A DNA stretch of 64,000 bases from SZUA-35 sp965530755 (GCA_965530755.1 CBESNA010000018.1:9828-73827); one strand, 5' to 3'; positions 15,727 to 25,542 are shown, counted from the stretch's first letter. Notes: generated by a model not told the origin, from the letters alone. Numbers and translations are program-made.

Positions 15727-18513
15727 CTAGAAGGCGTCGTCGTCCGACGAGCTGACCGAGTCGATCGCCGATTTCACCGAGCCGGTCGGCTCGACGGCGT
15801 TGGCGGCGTTGGCCTTCGACGACGCGGCCTTCTTTGTCGCCTTCTTCTTCGTCGCCTTCTTCTTGGTGGCCTTCTTCTTCGTCGCCTTCTTCTTGGTGGC
15901 CTTCTTCTTCTTTTTGGCCGGTCCCTTTGCTCGGCGATCGGCGAGCAACTCGGACGCCCGCTCGTCGGTCAGGGTCTCGATCTCGTCGCCCTTGCGCAGG
16001 CTGGCGTTCGTCTCACCATCGGTGACATACGGGCCGAAGCGGCCCTCCTTGAGCACCATGGGCTTGTCGGAGGCAGGATCGATACCCATCTCCTTGAGTG
16101 GCGGCTTGGCCGCACCCTGACCGCGACGACGCTTCGGCTGGGCCATCACTTCGACTGCCTTCGGCAAGTCGATGGTGAGCAGATCCTCCTCGACATCGAG
16201 GCTGCGGCTGTCGTTCTTGATCGTGCCGTCTTCTTGGGGGATCGCCTTCTGGATGTACGGCCCGTAGCGACCGTTGTAGGCAGTGATCTCGCCGCCGTCG
16301 GCCGGATCGGTACCGATGAGTCGGGGCAGCGTGAGCAGCTTGACGGCTTGCTCGAGCGTGACCGCAGCCGGCTCCATCGTCTTGAACAACGAGGCGGTCA
16401 GCGGCTTCTCACCGGTCTCGTCGTCGTGATCGCCCATCTGAACGTATGGACCGAAGCGTCCCGCCTTCACCTCTACGTCGAGGCCGGTGTCCGGGTGTTG
16501 TCCGAGGACGCGATCGTCCTTCGGTGCTTTGATCAGTTCGAGCGCCTTTTCGAGCGTGAGATCAGCCGGCGGCAGATCTTCGGGGATCGACGCCCGGTCC
16601 TCGCCGTGTTCGAGGTAAGGCCCGTAGCGACCGACGCGAGCCACGACGGCGACCCCGTCCTCATCGGCGCCGACGAGGATCGAGTTGACGGCGCGAGCGT
16701 CGATGTCACCCAAGCGATCGTTGACCTTGTCGTGCAAACCCGGCTCATCGCCGACGCCGAAGTAGAAGTCCCTCAGGTACGGGATGGTCTCGGCCACGCC
16801 ATCAGCAATGGAGTCGAGGTCGTCCTCCATTCGGGCAGTGAAGGCGTAGTCGACCAGATCGGGGAAGTGCTGTTCGAGCAAGGTGATCACGGCAAACGCC
16901 TTGAAGCTCGGGACGAGCGCCGTGCCCTTCTTCCACACGTATTCGCGAGCTTGGATCGTGCCCATGATCGAGGCGTAGGTCGACGGGCGACCAACGCGCA
17001 GCTCCTCGAGCTTCGCCACCAGCGATGCCTCGGTGTAGCGCGACGGCGGCTGGGTGTCATGGCCGGCGGCCTCGATGGTGCCGAGCTGCGCGCTGTCGCC
17101 CTGCTCGAGCGGAGGCAGCAACTGTTCCTTGGCGTCGTCGTCGTCAGCGTCCTCGTCCTTCGACTCGGAATAGACACTGAGGAAACCCTGATGCTTGATG
17201 ACGGTGCCGGCGGTCGAGAAGACCGTGTCGCGACCGTCGGCTGCGATGACCCCCAGCCGGAGCGTGACCGTTTCACCGGTGGCATCGGTCATCTGCGAGG
17301 CGACCGTGCGCTGCCAGATGAGTTCGTAGACCTGACGATCCTGGGTGCTCAGTTCTCCTGCCACCTCTTCTGGCGTCCGGAAGCGGTCGCCGGCGGGGCG
17401 GATGGCTTCGTGAGCTTCCTGGGCGCCCTTGTCGCGGCTCTTGTAGGTGCGGGGTTCGTCCGGCAGGAAGTCGTTGCCGTAACGCTCGAGGATCTGGTTG
17501 CGAGCCGCGGTGACCGCCGTATCCGACAGCGTCGTGCTGTCGGTTCGCATGTAGGTGATGAACCCTCGTTCGTAGAGACCCTGCGCCACTCGCATCGATT
17601 GGGCCGACGAGAGACGCAACTTCCGAGACGCCTCCTGTTGGTAGCTGGACGTGATGAACGGAGCCGCTGGTCGGCGTCGATAAGGCTTGGCTTCACGCGA
17701 CCGCACTTCGGCTGGACGATTCTCGAGTGACTCAGCCAGCGCCGCCGCCGCCGCTTCGTCGAGATGCACAGCGTCGGCACGGGTGAGCACACCCTGCTGG
17801 GTGAAGTCGCGCCCACTCGCCACACGCTTGCCCTCGACCTCGAGGAGCATGGCGGTGAAGGGTTTGTCGGCCGAATCTGCATCGAAGGTGCCCTTGAGAT
17901 CCCAGTAGTTGGCCGACCGGAACGCCATGCGCTCCCGTTCACGTTCCACGACGATCCGGGTGGCGACGCTCTGCACTCGGCCGGCAGAAAGCCCCTGCAT
18001 GACCTTCTTCCAGAGAACTGGCGACACCTCGTAGCCGTAGAGCCGGTCGAGCAGTCGTCGTGCTTCCTGGGCATCGACCAGCTGGCGGTTGAGATCGCCG
18101 GGCGAGTCGATGGCGCGCTGAATGGCTTCTGGTGTGATCTCGGTGAAGACGATTCGCTTGACCGGAACCGTTGGGTTCAGAACCTCGAGCAGATGCCAGG
18201 CGATGGCCTCTCCCTCGCGATCCTTATCGGTTGCGAGCACGAGCTCGCTCGCATTCTTCATCATCGCCTTGAGCTTTCGGACCTGATCCTTCTTCTCGGC
18301 GGTGACGATGTAGAGCGGTTTGAAGTCGTTGTCGACGTCGATGCCGAGGCGGGCCCACTTCTCGCCCTTGTGGGTCGCCGGGACATCGGCCGCATTCCGA
18401 GGGAGATCTCGGACGTGTCCAATCGACGATTCGACCATGTAATCGTCGCCGAGATACTCCGCGAGTTTGACCGCTTTCGCTGGGCTCTCGACAATCACCA
18501 GAGGTTGTGCCAC
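15727..18513 (-). CDS. topA: DNA topoisomerase I (type IA)
   Basis: Relaxes negative supercoils. 928 aa: TOPRIM domain (LVIVESPAKAVKLAEYLG, ATDKDREGEAIAWHL), core with active-site Tyr321 in GFITYMRTDSTTLS, then repeated C-terminal modules of the type GRFGPYV (at least four copies). Instead of zinc fingers the tail is a run of KKKATK repeats followed by an acidic end (SSSDDDAF). Basic tails of this kind are known in actinobacterial TopA and aid DNA binding. The tail is coded by a tandem repeat described separately. Confidence 0.97.
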   Translation of the reverse strand: MAQPLVIVESPAKAVKLAEYLGDDYMVESSIGHVRDLPRNAADVPATHKGEKWARLGIDVDNDFKPLYIVTAEKKDQVRKLKAMMKNASELVLATDKDREGEAIAWHLLEVLNPTVPVKRIVFTEITPEAIQRAIDSPGDLNRQLVDAQEARRLLDRLYGYEVSPVLWKKVMQGLSAGRVQSVATRIVVERERERMAFRSANYWDLKGTFDADSADKPFTAMLLEVEGKRVASGRDFTQQGVLTRADAVHLDEAAAAALAESLENRPAEVRSREAKPYRRRPAAPFITSSYQQEASRKLRLSSAQSMRVAQGLYERGFITYMRTDSTTLSDTAVTAARNQILERYGNDFLPDEPRTYKSRDKGAQEAHEAIRPAGDRFRTPEEVAGELSTQDRQVYELIWQRTVASQMTDATGETVTLRLGVIAADGRDTVFSTAGTVIKHQGFLSVYSESKDEDADDDDAKEQLLPPLEQGDSAQLGTIEAAGHDTQPPSRYTEASLVAKLEELRVGRPSTYASIMGTIQAREYVWKKGTALVPSFKAFAVITLLEQHFPDLVDYAFTARMEDDLDSIADGVAETIPYLRDFYFGVGDEPGLHDKVNDRLGDIDARAVNSILVGADEDGVAVVARVGRYGPYLEHGEDRASIPEDLPPADLTLEKALELIKAPKDDRVLGQHPDTGLDVEVKAGRFGPYVQMGDHDDETGEKPLTASLFKTMEPAAVTLEQAVKLLTLPRLIGTDPADGGEITAYNGRYGPYIQKAIPQEDGTIKNDSRSLDVEEDLLTIDLPKAVEVMAQPKRRRGQGAAKPPLKEMGIDPASDKPMVLKEGRFGPYVTDGETNASLRKGDEIETLTDERASELLADRRAKGPAKKKKKATKKKATKKKATKKKATKKKATKKAASSKANAANAVEPTGSVKSAIDSVSSSDDDAF
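15841..15900 (-). repeat. Tandem 15-bp repeats encoding the TopA Lys/Ala/Thr tail
   Basis: Two identical 30-bp blocks, each made of two near-identical 15-bp units (CTTCTTCTTCGTCGC and CTTCTTCTTGGTGGC on the plus strand), encode (KKATK)n in topA. Partial units continue on both sides. In-frame length change would be tolerated. Confidence 0.85.
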
Positions 18514-18609
18514 GTCCGGCAGGGTAGGAACTCCAAACGCAAATCGGCCAGATGGCGCCGAATCAGCGAGCCGATGTCAGCAAAGAGCCCGCCAGACCCA
18601 GAGCCGATC

Positions 18610-19980
18610 TCAGGCTTTGATCTCCTCGAGATCGGGCGCCGGGGCCGGTCCCGGAACGCCACGGAGAATCAAGAAGCCGAGGAGCGTTGCACCGACCGAG
18701 GCGACCAATACACCCATGGTGGCCTGTTCCCCGATGGCCGGATCCTCGAACGCCAAAGCACCAATGAACAGCGCGACTGTGAAGCCGATGCCGGCCACGG
18801 CTCCTGCGCCGAGAATGTGGCGCGAAGTGAGGCCTGGAGGAAGCTCGACCGAAGTGAAGCGGGTGGCCAGCATGGAGGCCAGCCAGATACCGACCGGCTT
18901 GCCGACCACCAGACCGGCTACGACACCGAGCGCAACCCGCGAGGTGGCTGCGTCGGCCACTGCCTCACCGGACAACGTCACCCCGGCGTTGGCCAGCGCG
19001 AAGATCGGGATGATGACGAAGCTCGTCCACGGGGCAAGCACACTGATCAGCCGCCCTGTGACGGGCACCGATTCCCGGATCTTCCACCCAGCATTGCGCA
19101 GATCATTCGACGTCGCGGTGTCGCCGGACATGAAGTCCTCGACCCATTCGAACGCTCGCTGGCCGAGCAACGGCCGGGCCGGAGCGAGCAGGCCGAGAGC
19201 GACCCCGGCGATCGTCGCGTGTACGCCGGATCGGAACGTCGCGTACCAGATGATGACGCCGATGATCGCGTACATCGGGGTGAACCACACCCGATTGCGC
19301 TGCATGATCAGCACGAGCACGAGACCGGCGATGGCGAGCCCGAGCCAGCCGAATTGCAGGCCTTCGCTGTAGAACACCGCGATCACGAGGATCGCTCCGA
19401 TGTCGTCGGCAATGGCGAGCGCCAGCAGGAAGAGCTTCAACCTCGACGGGATCCGCGGTCCCAGGAGTGCCAGAACCCCGACGGCGAATGCGATGTCGGT
19501 GGCCATCGGGACGCCCCAGCCGTGGAAGCCCTCGCCGCCGATGTTGATCACGGCGTAGATACCCGCCGGAACGATCATGCCTCCGAGCGCGGCGACCGCA
19601 GGCAGCGCTGCAGCTTTCAGTGACGACAGCTCACCGGTGACGAGCTCGGTCTTGATCTCCAGCCCGACCACGAAGAAGAACAACACCATCAAGATGTCGT
19701 TGACCACGAGCTCGAGGCTCAGACCGTGGCCGTTGTGCTGCAAGGGAATCCACGAACCAATGGCGAAGTCGAGCTCAGTTTCCCAGAACTGGTGATAGCT
19801 GTCGCTGTACGGAGAGTTCGCCCAGATCAAGGCGGCGGCCGTCGCCACCAGCAGCAACAGACCCGAGGCGGTTTCCTGCGCGAGGAACCGAACCATCGGA
19901 CGGGCTACGGAGCGAGCGAGACGGGTGTCACCCCCACTCCACGCTTCTTGTCGAACCGGCAGACCATTCTCACCTGACAT
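18610..19980 (-). CDS. nhaA: Na+/H+ antiporter NhaA
   Basis: 456-aa membrane exchanger. Landmarks are FLAQETASGLLLLVATAAAL, WANSPY, the VVNDILMVLFFFVVGLEIK segment, GWGVPMATDIAFAVGVLALLG and the DD pair in LALAIADDIGAILVIA, which carries the ion-binding aspartates of this family. About twelve hydrophobic segments are present, with a Pro-rich polar C-terminus. It probably maintains pH and sodium balance. It lies 12 bp downstream of the RsbW-like gene. Confidence 0.95.
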   Translation of the reverse strand: MSGENGLPVRQEAWSGGDTRLARSVARPMVRFLAQETASGLLLLVATAAALIWANSPYSDSYHQFWETELDFAIGSWIPLQHNGHGLSLELVVNDILMVLFFFVVGLEIKTELVTGELSSLKAAALPAVAALGGMIVPAGIYAVINIGGEGFHGWGVPMATDIAFAVGVLALLGPRIPSRLKLFLLALAIADDIGAILVIAVFYSEGLQFGWLGLAIAGLVLVLIMQRNRVWFTPMYAIIGVIIWYATFRSGVHATIAGVALGLLAPARPLLGQRAFEWVEDFMSGDTATSNDLRNAGWKIRESVPVTGRLISVLAPWTSFVIIPIFALANAGVTLSGEAVADAATSRVALGVVAGLVVGKPVGIWLASMLATRFTSVELPPGLTSRHILGAGAVAGIGFTVALFIGALAFEDPAIGEQATMGVLVASVGATLLGFLILRGVPGPAPAPDLEEIKA

Positions 19981-19992
19981 TGGCGAGCGAGC

Positions 19993-20445
19993 CTAGCCGT
20001 GGACTTCGAGATCGACAGTCGTTCCCTCGGGGGTGGACGTGAAATGCACATCACCGGAACTGAGGTGCTGCATCAGCGGAACACCGAATCCCCCCTCGAT
20101 GAGCAACCGGTCAGGGTGCTCGATGTCGGGCACGTCGACCATGTCGGGCAGGCCGCCACCCTGATCAACGACGGTCAGATGCACCCGATCGGGCAACATC
20201 CGGACGGTGATGCGCACCCGGCCGTTCGACGACACCCGCTGATCGGCCTCGATCGCATTCGTGACGGCTTCGGAGGTGACCCACCGAAGATCGTCCAGAC
20301 GGTCGCCATCGAGAATGTCGGCCGCCGTTGCCGCTGCAGCGACAATCATCCGCACCACGGTGACGAGGTCCGTGCGGGCAGGAATGTCGATCTCCACGGT
20401 GGTGCTTCCGGCAGCGTGGAGTTGCCCGCCGGGTGACGTACTCAT
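19993..20445 (-). CDS. RsbW-like serine kinase / anti-sigma regulatory ATPase
   Basis: 150 aa, a single GHKL ATPase domain: N-box WVTSEAVTNAIEAD, G1-like VDQGGGLPDM, and GGFGVPLMQHL, ending FTSTPEGTTVDLEVHG. No phosphoacceptor or TM region. Proteins of this type bind and inhibit a sigma factor or phosphorylate an anti-anti-sigma factor, or do both; neither partner is encoded beside it, so the target is unknown. It starts close to the divergent gene at 20569. Confidence 0.8.
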   Translation of the reverse strand: MSTSPGGQLHAAGSTTVEIDIPARTDLVTVVRMIVAAAATAADILDGDRLDDLRWVTSEAVTNAIEADQRVSSNGRVRITVRMLPDRVHLTVVDQGGGLPDMVDVPDIEHPDRLLIEGGFGVPLMQHLSSGDVHFTSTPEGTTVDLEVHG

Positions 20446-20568
20446 CGTTCTCCGAAGTTAGCCGAACCGACGCGATCTGTCGGAACAGCCCCGCCGGTGC
20501 CCTGCCATCGTCGCTGCCCGGACCGAAGAGCCTCGCCGGTCACACCAGGCCTCGCTACGGTGACGCCC

Positions 20569-20937
20569 GTGAACACGATCTGGGAGCAATGGGATCTCGT
20601 CTGCGACCCAGGCGGTTGTGAACCCCTGGACCAGCTCTTGCGGGCCATGGTCTACGGCTTCCTCATCATCGCGCTCATGATCTTCTACGCCGCCGTCCGG
20701 CCCTGGACCCGCGATCTTCCCGATGCCGCCGGCATCCCACTCGCCGGGCTCGCATCGCTCCTCATCGTCTGGGTGGCCCGCGCGCTCGTCGCCTCGAGCG
20801 GCAACCTTCGCCTGGCCGGAGTGATCACCGCCATTGGTCTCCTCGCCGTCTGGATCGGAAGGCCCGAGTTCACCGAACGCCGAGCAGCCGTGGACAATCT
20901 CATCGAGGACCCTTCGCCGACTTCTTCCAGGCACTGA
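20569..20937 (+). CDS. Small membrane protein, unrecognised
   Basis: 122 aa from a GTG at 20569 (VNTIWEQWDLVCDPGGCEP); the frame runs back to 20497 but only the later start is plausible. Three hydrophobic segments lie around residues 25-105 (MVYGFLIIALMIFYAAV; PLAGLASLLIVWVARALV; LAGVITAIGLLAVWIG). Two Cys residues near the N-terminus (DPGGCEPLDQLL). Its 3' end overlaps the convergent photolyase-like gene by 38 bp. No family recognised. Confidence 0.6.
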   Translation: MNTIWEQWDLVCDPGGCEPLDQLLRAMVYGFLIIALMIFYAAVRPWTRDLPDAAGIPLAGLASLLIVWVARALVASSGNLRLAGVITAIGLLAVWIGRPEFTERRAAVDNLIEDPSPTSSRH

Positions 20938-22120
20938 AGCTCGCCACACTTCCGTTCGCCGGACGAGTGAGCCAGGGCCACGGATGGGTCACGACAGGTT
21001 TGATCCGGCGAGCGCGAGCGCCAAATCCGGGAACAGGGGCGTACGTGACCGCCACCGAACGACCGGAGAGCACTTCGGCTGGTCGGCCGAGGTGGAGCTC
21101 GACAGGGCGCTCGGCACCGATCTCGCTGAGGGTCTCGACGAGAAACACCAGCCGCTTGGCCGACAGACGAAGCGAGGCGAGCAATGGCTCATCGAAGACG
21201 AACACCGCGGGGAGATCCGGGTGTGCGACGAGCGCCGGGTCCGACCGTCCGAGCGACTCGGCGGTGATCCAGACTGCCTCCGGCTCGCCGATGGACACCG
21301 GGCTCCCTGGGCCGGCATCGGCCTGCGAATCCGAGCTCGATCCGATCTCCACCGGAGGGTCGACGGGGAGGAAGCTCGGATCATCCGGCCAGTGTTCGAT
21401 CGGGCACGAGAGCACGAGCTCACACGATGCACAGAGATTCTTGGCCCGCTTCTCGACTTGCCATCGACTGAACCCGTAGGCCTTGTTCGACCCGACCCCG
21501 ACGCTCCACTGCCAGCCGAGTCTGTTGGCGGCACGTGATCCGTCCAGCAAGTGACGGAAGAAGTAGTCCTCTCCGTCCTGCCACACGCCGCCACGGCGGA
21601 CCGCCCACTCGCTCGACAACCACATCCGGGTCTGATTGACCAACCATCCGTCTTCTTCGAGCTCGTCGAGTGGCAGCTCGATGCAGGCCATGTCCCGGTC
21701 CCACGCGTCGCTGCCGGGTGACCCGTCGAGCTCATGGCGCACACCCGTCCTGGTTCGTGACCCGAGACGGGCGTACCAGTGACGAGCGAACTCCTGCCAC
21801 ATGAGTTCATCGCGGAACTTCTGCACGTCGCGGGCCGGACCGCCTTCGACGTGATCCCACACCTCGCGGAGAGGGAGCAGGCCGTGGCGAATGTAGGGAG
21901 ACAGACCGGACGCGCCCCGGCGGGGCTGCGGATACACCTCGTTGCGGTTGGCGGCGTACCCGGTGACGTCGAACGCACGAAGGGCCGAGTCTGCCTTGCT
22001 CTGGCCGCCGACGAATCGGAGCGAGGGGGCGACATCGTCGTCGACCAGATGGCGCAGGTGCGCCGCGACGAACCCAACGGCCTCGGATTGCCCGGGTTGT
22101 GGAAGCGGCAGAGATGTCAC
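20900..22120 (-). CDS. Cryptochrome/photolyase-family protein with FAD domain first and alpha/beta domain last
   Basis: 406 aa. Residues about 50-245 match the FAD-binding domain of photolyases: SGLSPYIRHGLLPLREVW, FRDELMWQEFARHWY, GWLVNQTRMWLSSEW and AANRLGWQWSVGVGS. Residues about 281-400, however, read like the alpha/beta domain that normally comes first: VWITAESLGRSDPAL, LPAVFVFDEPLLASL, SAKRLVFLVETL and VELHLGRPAEVL. The order is thus swapped relative to canonical photolyases. At the junction is a Cys cluster, C230-xx-C233-x5-C239-P, that could bind metal or an FeS centre. Repair activity, blue-light sensing or neither are all possible. Confidence 0.75.
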   Translation of the reverse strand: MTSLPLPQPGQSEAVGFVAAHLRHLVDDDVAPSLRFVGGQSKADSALRAFDVTGYAANRNEVYPQPRRGASGLSPYIRHGLLPLREVWDHVEGGPARDVQKFRDELMWQEFARHWYARLGSRTRTGVRHELDGSPGSDAWDRDMACIELPLDELEEDGWLVNQTRMWLSSEWAVRRGGVWQDGEDYFFRHLLDGSRAANRLGWQWSVGVGSNKAYGFSRWQVEKRAKNLCASCELVLSCPIEHWPDDPSFLPVDPPVEIGSSSDSQADAGPGSPVSIGEPEAVWITAESLGRSDPALVAHPDLPAVFVFDEPLLASLRLSAKRLVFLVETLSEIGAERPVELHLGRPAEVLSGRSVAVTYAPVPGFGARARRIKPVVTHPWPWLTRPANGSVASFSAWKKSAKGPR

Positions 22121-22225
22121 GATGTCTCGAGTCGAGGATGTCGTGTCCGGCCCTCGTTCATCGACGACTCGATGGCCGAACTTGCTGGGTGATGTCTACC
22201 AAGTCTCGGGTGTCGATGTCCGGTG

Positions 22226-23146
22226 TCAGGCCCGGTTACCAGTCCGTGCTGCGCTCGAAGCGTTCTCCGCCATATGGCGACCGAGTTGGATCCACGACGT
22301 CGTCGACGGAGGTACGAGCAACGAGAGCGGCCAGTCGGCGAAGAGCCCATCGAGTCGCCGATGCAACATGAGCGCGAGATCTTCCTGCCGCAGCAGGACG
22401 AGGGCAACGGTGAAGGCCGTCATCGCCTTGATCGCAGGAATCGACGGCGGTCCCTCGAACGACGGATGGAAGACGGACTGGCCGGCCGCCATCATGATGT
22501 CATCCACCAGCCCATGGCTCTCGAGGCAGGCGAGATGGTCCTCTGGGTTCTCCGCGAGCATCACTTCGACGGCCGCCAGCGGCATCATCGCCCGCAGCGG
22601 CGAACCGGCGGGCACGACGTCGATCACGGATCGGGCGAAACCCAGCAGGGAGGCGACGTCGCCACCACCCCTTGGCCCTTCGGCCCGCAACAAGCGGACG
22701 TGCGGCTCGTAAAGGGCCTCGGTCGCCAGCATGGCGCCCAGCGAGCCCTCGATGTCACCGGCACCGGCTCCGGCCAGGTCGATCACCTGGAGCCCCAGCG
22801 CGACCGGGTCGTTGGGTTCAACGGCGAGCGCACTCGCCAGATCGGCGGATCCGCTCCGGTGTGCGAACACGTCAACGGCGGCCCGCACCATCAGCGGAAG
22901 CGGGTGATCCGGCCAGCCATCGACCCACGCGTCGATCAACGATCGATCGATGGGTTGGCCGGCAACGTGCTCGAGGCAAAACCATCGGTCCTCCCAGGTA
23001 CCAGCCTCGGAGTAGACCTTGTAGCTGGTCGAGACATCACCGACAGCCAGAGCTGCGGCACACTCGTGCGCTGCACGATGTCCCAGCGCCGGTGGACGAA
23101 TCTGCTGCAGTGCCTCTTCGGCCTGCACGGAGGAGAACGAACCCAT
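22226..23146 (-). CDS. Unrecognised soluble protein
   Basis: 306 aa, Ala/Leu-rich and mostly helical in appearance, without TM segment or signal peptide. Segments such as VRAAVDVFAHRSGSADLASALAVEPNDPVALGLQVID suggest TPR-like helical hairpins, but no motif is clear enough to name. It is divergent from the helicase gene at 23260 with a 113-bp gap between. Base composition matches its neighbours. Confidence 0.6.
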   Translation of the reverse strand: MGSFSSVQAEEALQQIRPPALGHRAAHECAAALAVGDVSTSYKVYSEAGTWEDRWFCLEHVAGQPIDRSLIDAWVDGWPDHPLPLMVRAAVDVFAHRSGSADLASALAVEPNDPVALGLQVIDLAGAGAGDIEGSLGAMLATEALYEPHVRLLRAEGPRGGGDVASLLGFARSVIDVVPAGSPLRAMMPLAAVEVMLAENPEDHLACLESHGLVDDIMMAAGQSVFHPSFEGPPSIPAIKAMTAFTVALVLLRQEDLALMLHRRLDGLFADWPLSLLVPPSTTSWIQLGRHMAENASSAARTGNRA

Positions 23147-23259
23147 GGTGGTCTCATCGGCCGATCAGTGCCGACTGTGAGCCGCGTTTCTGCGCCGCCG
23201 AACGCCACTCGCGACGAACGTTCGTTCGAGTACCTCGGGTCCAGGTACGATGGCGCATC

Positions 23260-25542
23260 GTGTCGGTCCTCGCCACACCATCGATCGCCGAGTTCCTGCA
23301 TCGGCTCGAGAGTGATGGGCGACTGGTGCACGCCGAAACGCTCCCAGAGCGTTCCGCCCGTTTCGCTGAGCTCGCCGACCCCCTTTCCGACTCGATCGCC
23401 GGACTTCGCCCCCTGGAAGGCTTCTGGTCGCACCAGGCAGAAGCAATCGATCTTGCCCGAGCCGGCCGGTCGGTGGTCGTCGCGACCGGGACGGCGTCTG
23501 GCAAGAGCAAGGTCTTCCAGGTTCCCATCGCCGAGGCCGTCGATCGAGGCCTTCGTGCCGGGACATCCCTTCTGCTCTATCCGACCAAGGCGCTTGCCCA
23601 GGATCAGCTCCGCTCGTTCGCTCAGCTCGGCGTCGATCGGCTGCAGGCCGTCACCTACGACGGCGACACGCCGCGAGACCAACGCACCTGGGCTCGCCAC
23701 AATGCCAACGTCGTGCTCACCAACCCGGAGATGCTGCACTACGGACTCCTACCGCACCATGCGAAGTGGGCGACCTTCCTGAAGCGGCTCGAATACGTCG
23801 TGATCGACGAGCTCCACGTGTTGCGTGGCATCTTCGGAACGCACGTAGCGCACGTGCTGCGCCGGCTGCGCCGGATGTGCGCGCTCTACGGATCGGATCC
23901 CACCTTCATCTTCTGCTCGGCCACCATCGGTGAGCCGGCCATCCTCGCCGAGGACCTGTGCGGCAAGAAGGTCGAAGCCGTCACTGACGACGGTTCGCCG
24001 TGCGCTCCTCGCCACATCGCCCTCGTACAACCAGCGATCGTCGATCCTGAACGAGGGATCCGACAGTCTCCGGCCACCGAAACGATCCGGATGGTGGCCG
24101 ACCTCGTCTCGGACGACCGTCGCGTGATCGCCTTCTGCTCCAGCCGGTCGCTCACCGAACGAGTCGCCTCCGGAGTCATACGCGCGCTTCCGCCCGAGCT
24201 CGGTGACACGGTTCGCTCCTACCGGTCCGGGTATCTCGCGAGCGAACGACGCGAAATCGAGGACGACCTCGCCGAGGGTCGCGTGCGCGCTGTCGCCGCC
24301 ACGAGTGCGCTCGAACTCGGCGTCGACATCGGCGGGCTCGACGCCACCGTTCTGTGCGGATTCCCGAGCACGATTGCATCGTTCTGGCAGCAAATCGGGC
24401 GAGCGGGGCGAGGTGGCGAGGAGTCACTGGCCGTCCTGATCGCGGGCGACGACCAACTCGACCAATGGTTCGCCACCCATCCTCACGATCTGTTCTCGAG
24501 ACCACCCGAGCCGGCGGTGGTCAACATCGAGAACCCGAACATCATGGATCCCCACCTCACATGTGCTGCGTACGAGCTCCCGCTCCGCCACAGCGACGAT
24601 CAATGGTGGACCGAACTCGACGACGGCATCCGACGGCTCGTGATCGACGACGAACTCAAGTTGCGACCCGACCCGCGCAACGTGCCAAAGGCGTTCTGGG
24701 CCGGCAGGGGCATCCCGTTCAGCACCATCAGCCTGCGGTCGGCCTCGGGTGGCGAGGTCCGGATCATCGATGAGGATGGACAGCTGATCGGCACGGTCGA
24801 CAGCGGCCGAGCCACGAGCATGGTCCATCCAGGAGCCATCTATCTCCATCGGGGGCAGGCCTGGAAGGTGCTCGAACTCGACCTGCACCTCCGTCAAGCC
24901 ATCGTCACTCGCGATCGCAGCAACTCATGGACGCAGGTGTCGAGCTCGATCCGGATCGACGTCACCGACTGCGGCTCGTCCAAGCCCGTCGGGGCTGCGC
25001 TGCTCCACCTCGGGACGGTCAAGGTCACCACGCAGATCACCGGCTACCAGGTCAAGGAGGTCGGGAGGCGCGAGGCCAAGGAGACCCACGACCTCGACCT
25101 TCCATCCCAGGAGCTCGACACCACATCGATCTGGTACGAGTGGCAACCGTCGGTGATCGCGCAGTCCGGTGTCAACGAGCTCCAGCTGCCCGGCGCGCTC
25201 CACGCCGCCGAACATGCGGCCATCGGCATCTTGCCCCTCTTCACGATCTGTGACCGTTGGGATGTCGGCGGTGTCTCGATCGCCGCCGCTCCCCAGAGCG
25301 GTCTGCCGACGGTGTTCATCTACGACGGCTACCCCGGCGGCGCCGGCGTCGCCCATCTGGCGTACACCGCGTCGGATCGCCACCTCGCTTCCACCGCCGA
25401 GGTGCTCGAGGCCTGCCCGTGCACCACGGGCTGCCCTTCGTGTGTGCAGTCGCCCAAGTGCGGCAACGGCAACGAGCCACTCAATAAACACGCCGCGCTG
25501 GCGTTGCTGAGAACCACGCTCGGGCCGGCCGATCCGTTCTGA
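23260..25542 (+). CDS. DEAD/DEAH-box helicase of the YprA/MrfA type with C-terminal DUF1998
   Basis: 760 aa from GTG 23260; the open frame runs back to 22672 but crosses the divergent gene. Helicase motifs: Q-region GFWSHQAEAIDLARAG, Walker A ATGTASGKS (75-83), YPTKALAQDQL, DELH (183-186), CSATIG, then domain 2 with TSALELGVDIGGLD and QQIGRAGRGG. The C-terminus ends in a four-Cys DUF1998 site (CPCTTGCPSC onward to SPKCGNG), where the Bacillus relative MrfA carries zinc. Known relatives are 3'-5' DNA helicases for mitomycin-type lesion repair; MrfB is not adjacent here. Confidence 0.9.
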   Translation: MSVLATPSIAEFLHRLESDGRLVHAETLPERSARFAELADPLSDSIAGLRPLEGFWSHQAEAIDLARAGRSVVVATGTASGKSKVFQVPIAEAVDRGLRAGTSLLLYPTKALAQDQLRSFAQLGVDRLQAVTYDGDTPRDQRTWARHNANVVLTNPEMLHYGLLPHHAKWATFLKRLEYVVIDELHVLRGIFGTHVAHVLRRLRRMCALYGSDPTFIFCSATIGEPAILAEDLCGKKVEAVTDDGSPCAPRHIALVQPAIVDPERGIRQSPATETIRMVADLVSDDRRVIAFCSSRSLTERVASGVIRALPPELGDTVRSYRSGYLASERREIEDDLAEGRVRAVAATSALELGVDIGGLDATVLCGFPSTIASFWQQIGRAGRGGEESLAVLIAGDDQLDQWFATHPHDLFSRPPEPAVVNIENPNIMDPHLTCAAYELPLRHSDDQWWTELDDGIRRLVIDDELKLRPDPRNVPKAFWAGRGIPFSTISLRSASGGEVRIIDEDGQLIGTVDSGRATSMVHPGAIYLHRGQAWKVLELDLHLRQAIVTRDRSNSWTQVSSSIRIDVTDCGSSKPVGAALLHLGTVKVTTQITGYQVKEVGRREAKETHDLDLPSQELDTTSIWYEWQPSVIAQSGVNELQLPGALHAAEHAAIGILPLFTICDRWDVGGVSIAAAPQSGLPTVFIYDGYPGGAGVAHLAYTASDRHLASTAEVLEACPCTTGCPSCVQSPKCGNGNEPLNKHAALALLRTTLGPADPF

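Noticed and set aside
15841..15900. Short tandem repeat as a possible CRISPR or VNTR locus
   Set aside because: In-frame coding repeat for the TopA Lys tail, no spacers.
15421..17730. 769-aa open frame on the plus strand
   Set aside because: Lies wholly antisense to tmk and topA, whose motifs are unmistakable; high GC gives long shadow frames.
17764..19623. 619-aa open frame on the plus strand
   Set aside because: Antisense to topA and nhaA; low-complexity Arg/Asp/His-rich translation with no motif.
22672..23259. N-terminal extension of the helicase gene
   Set aside because: Arg/Pro-rich antisense of the 22226-23146 gene; helicase family sequence begins just after GTG 23260.
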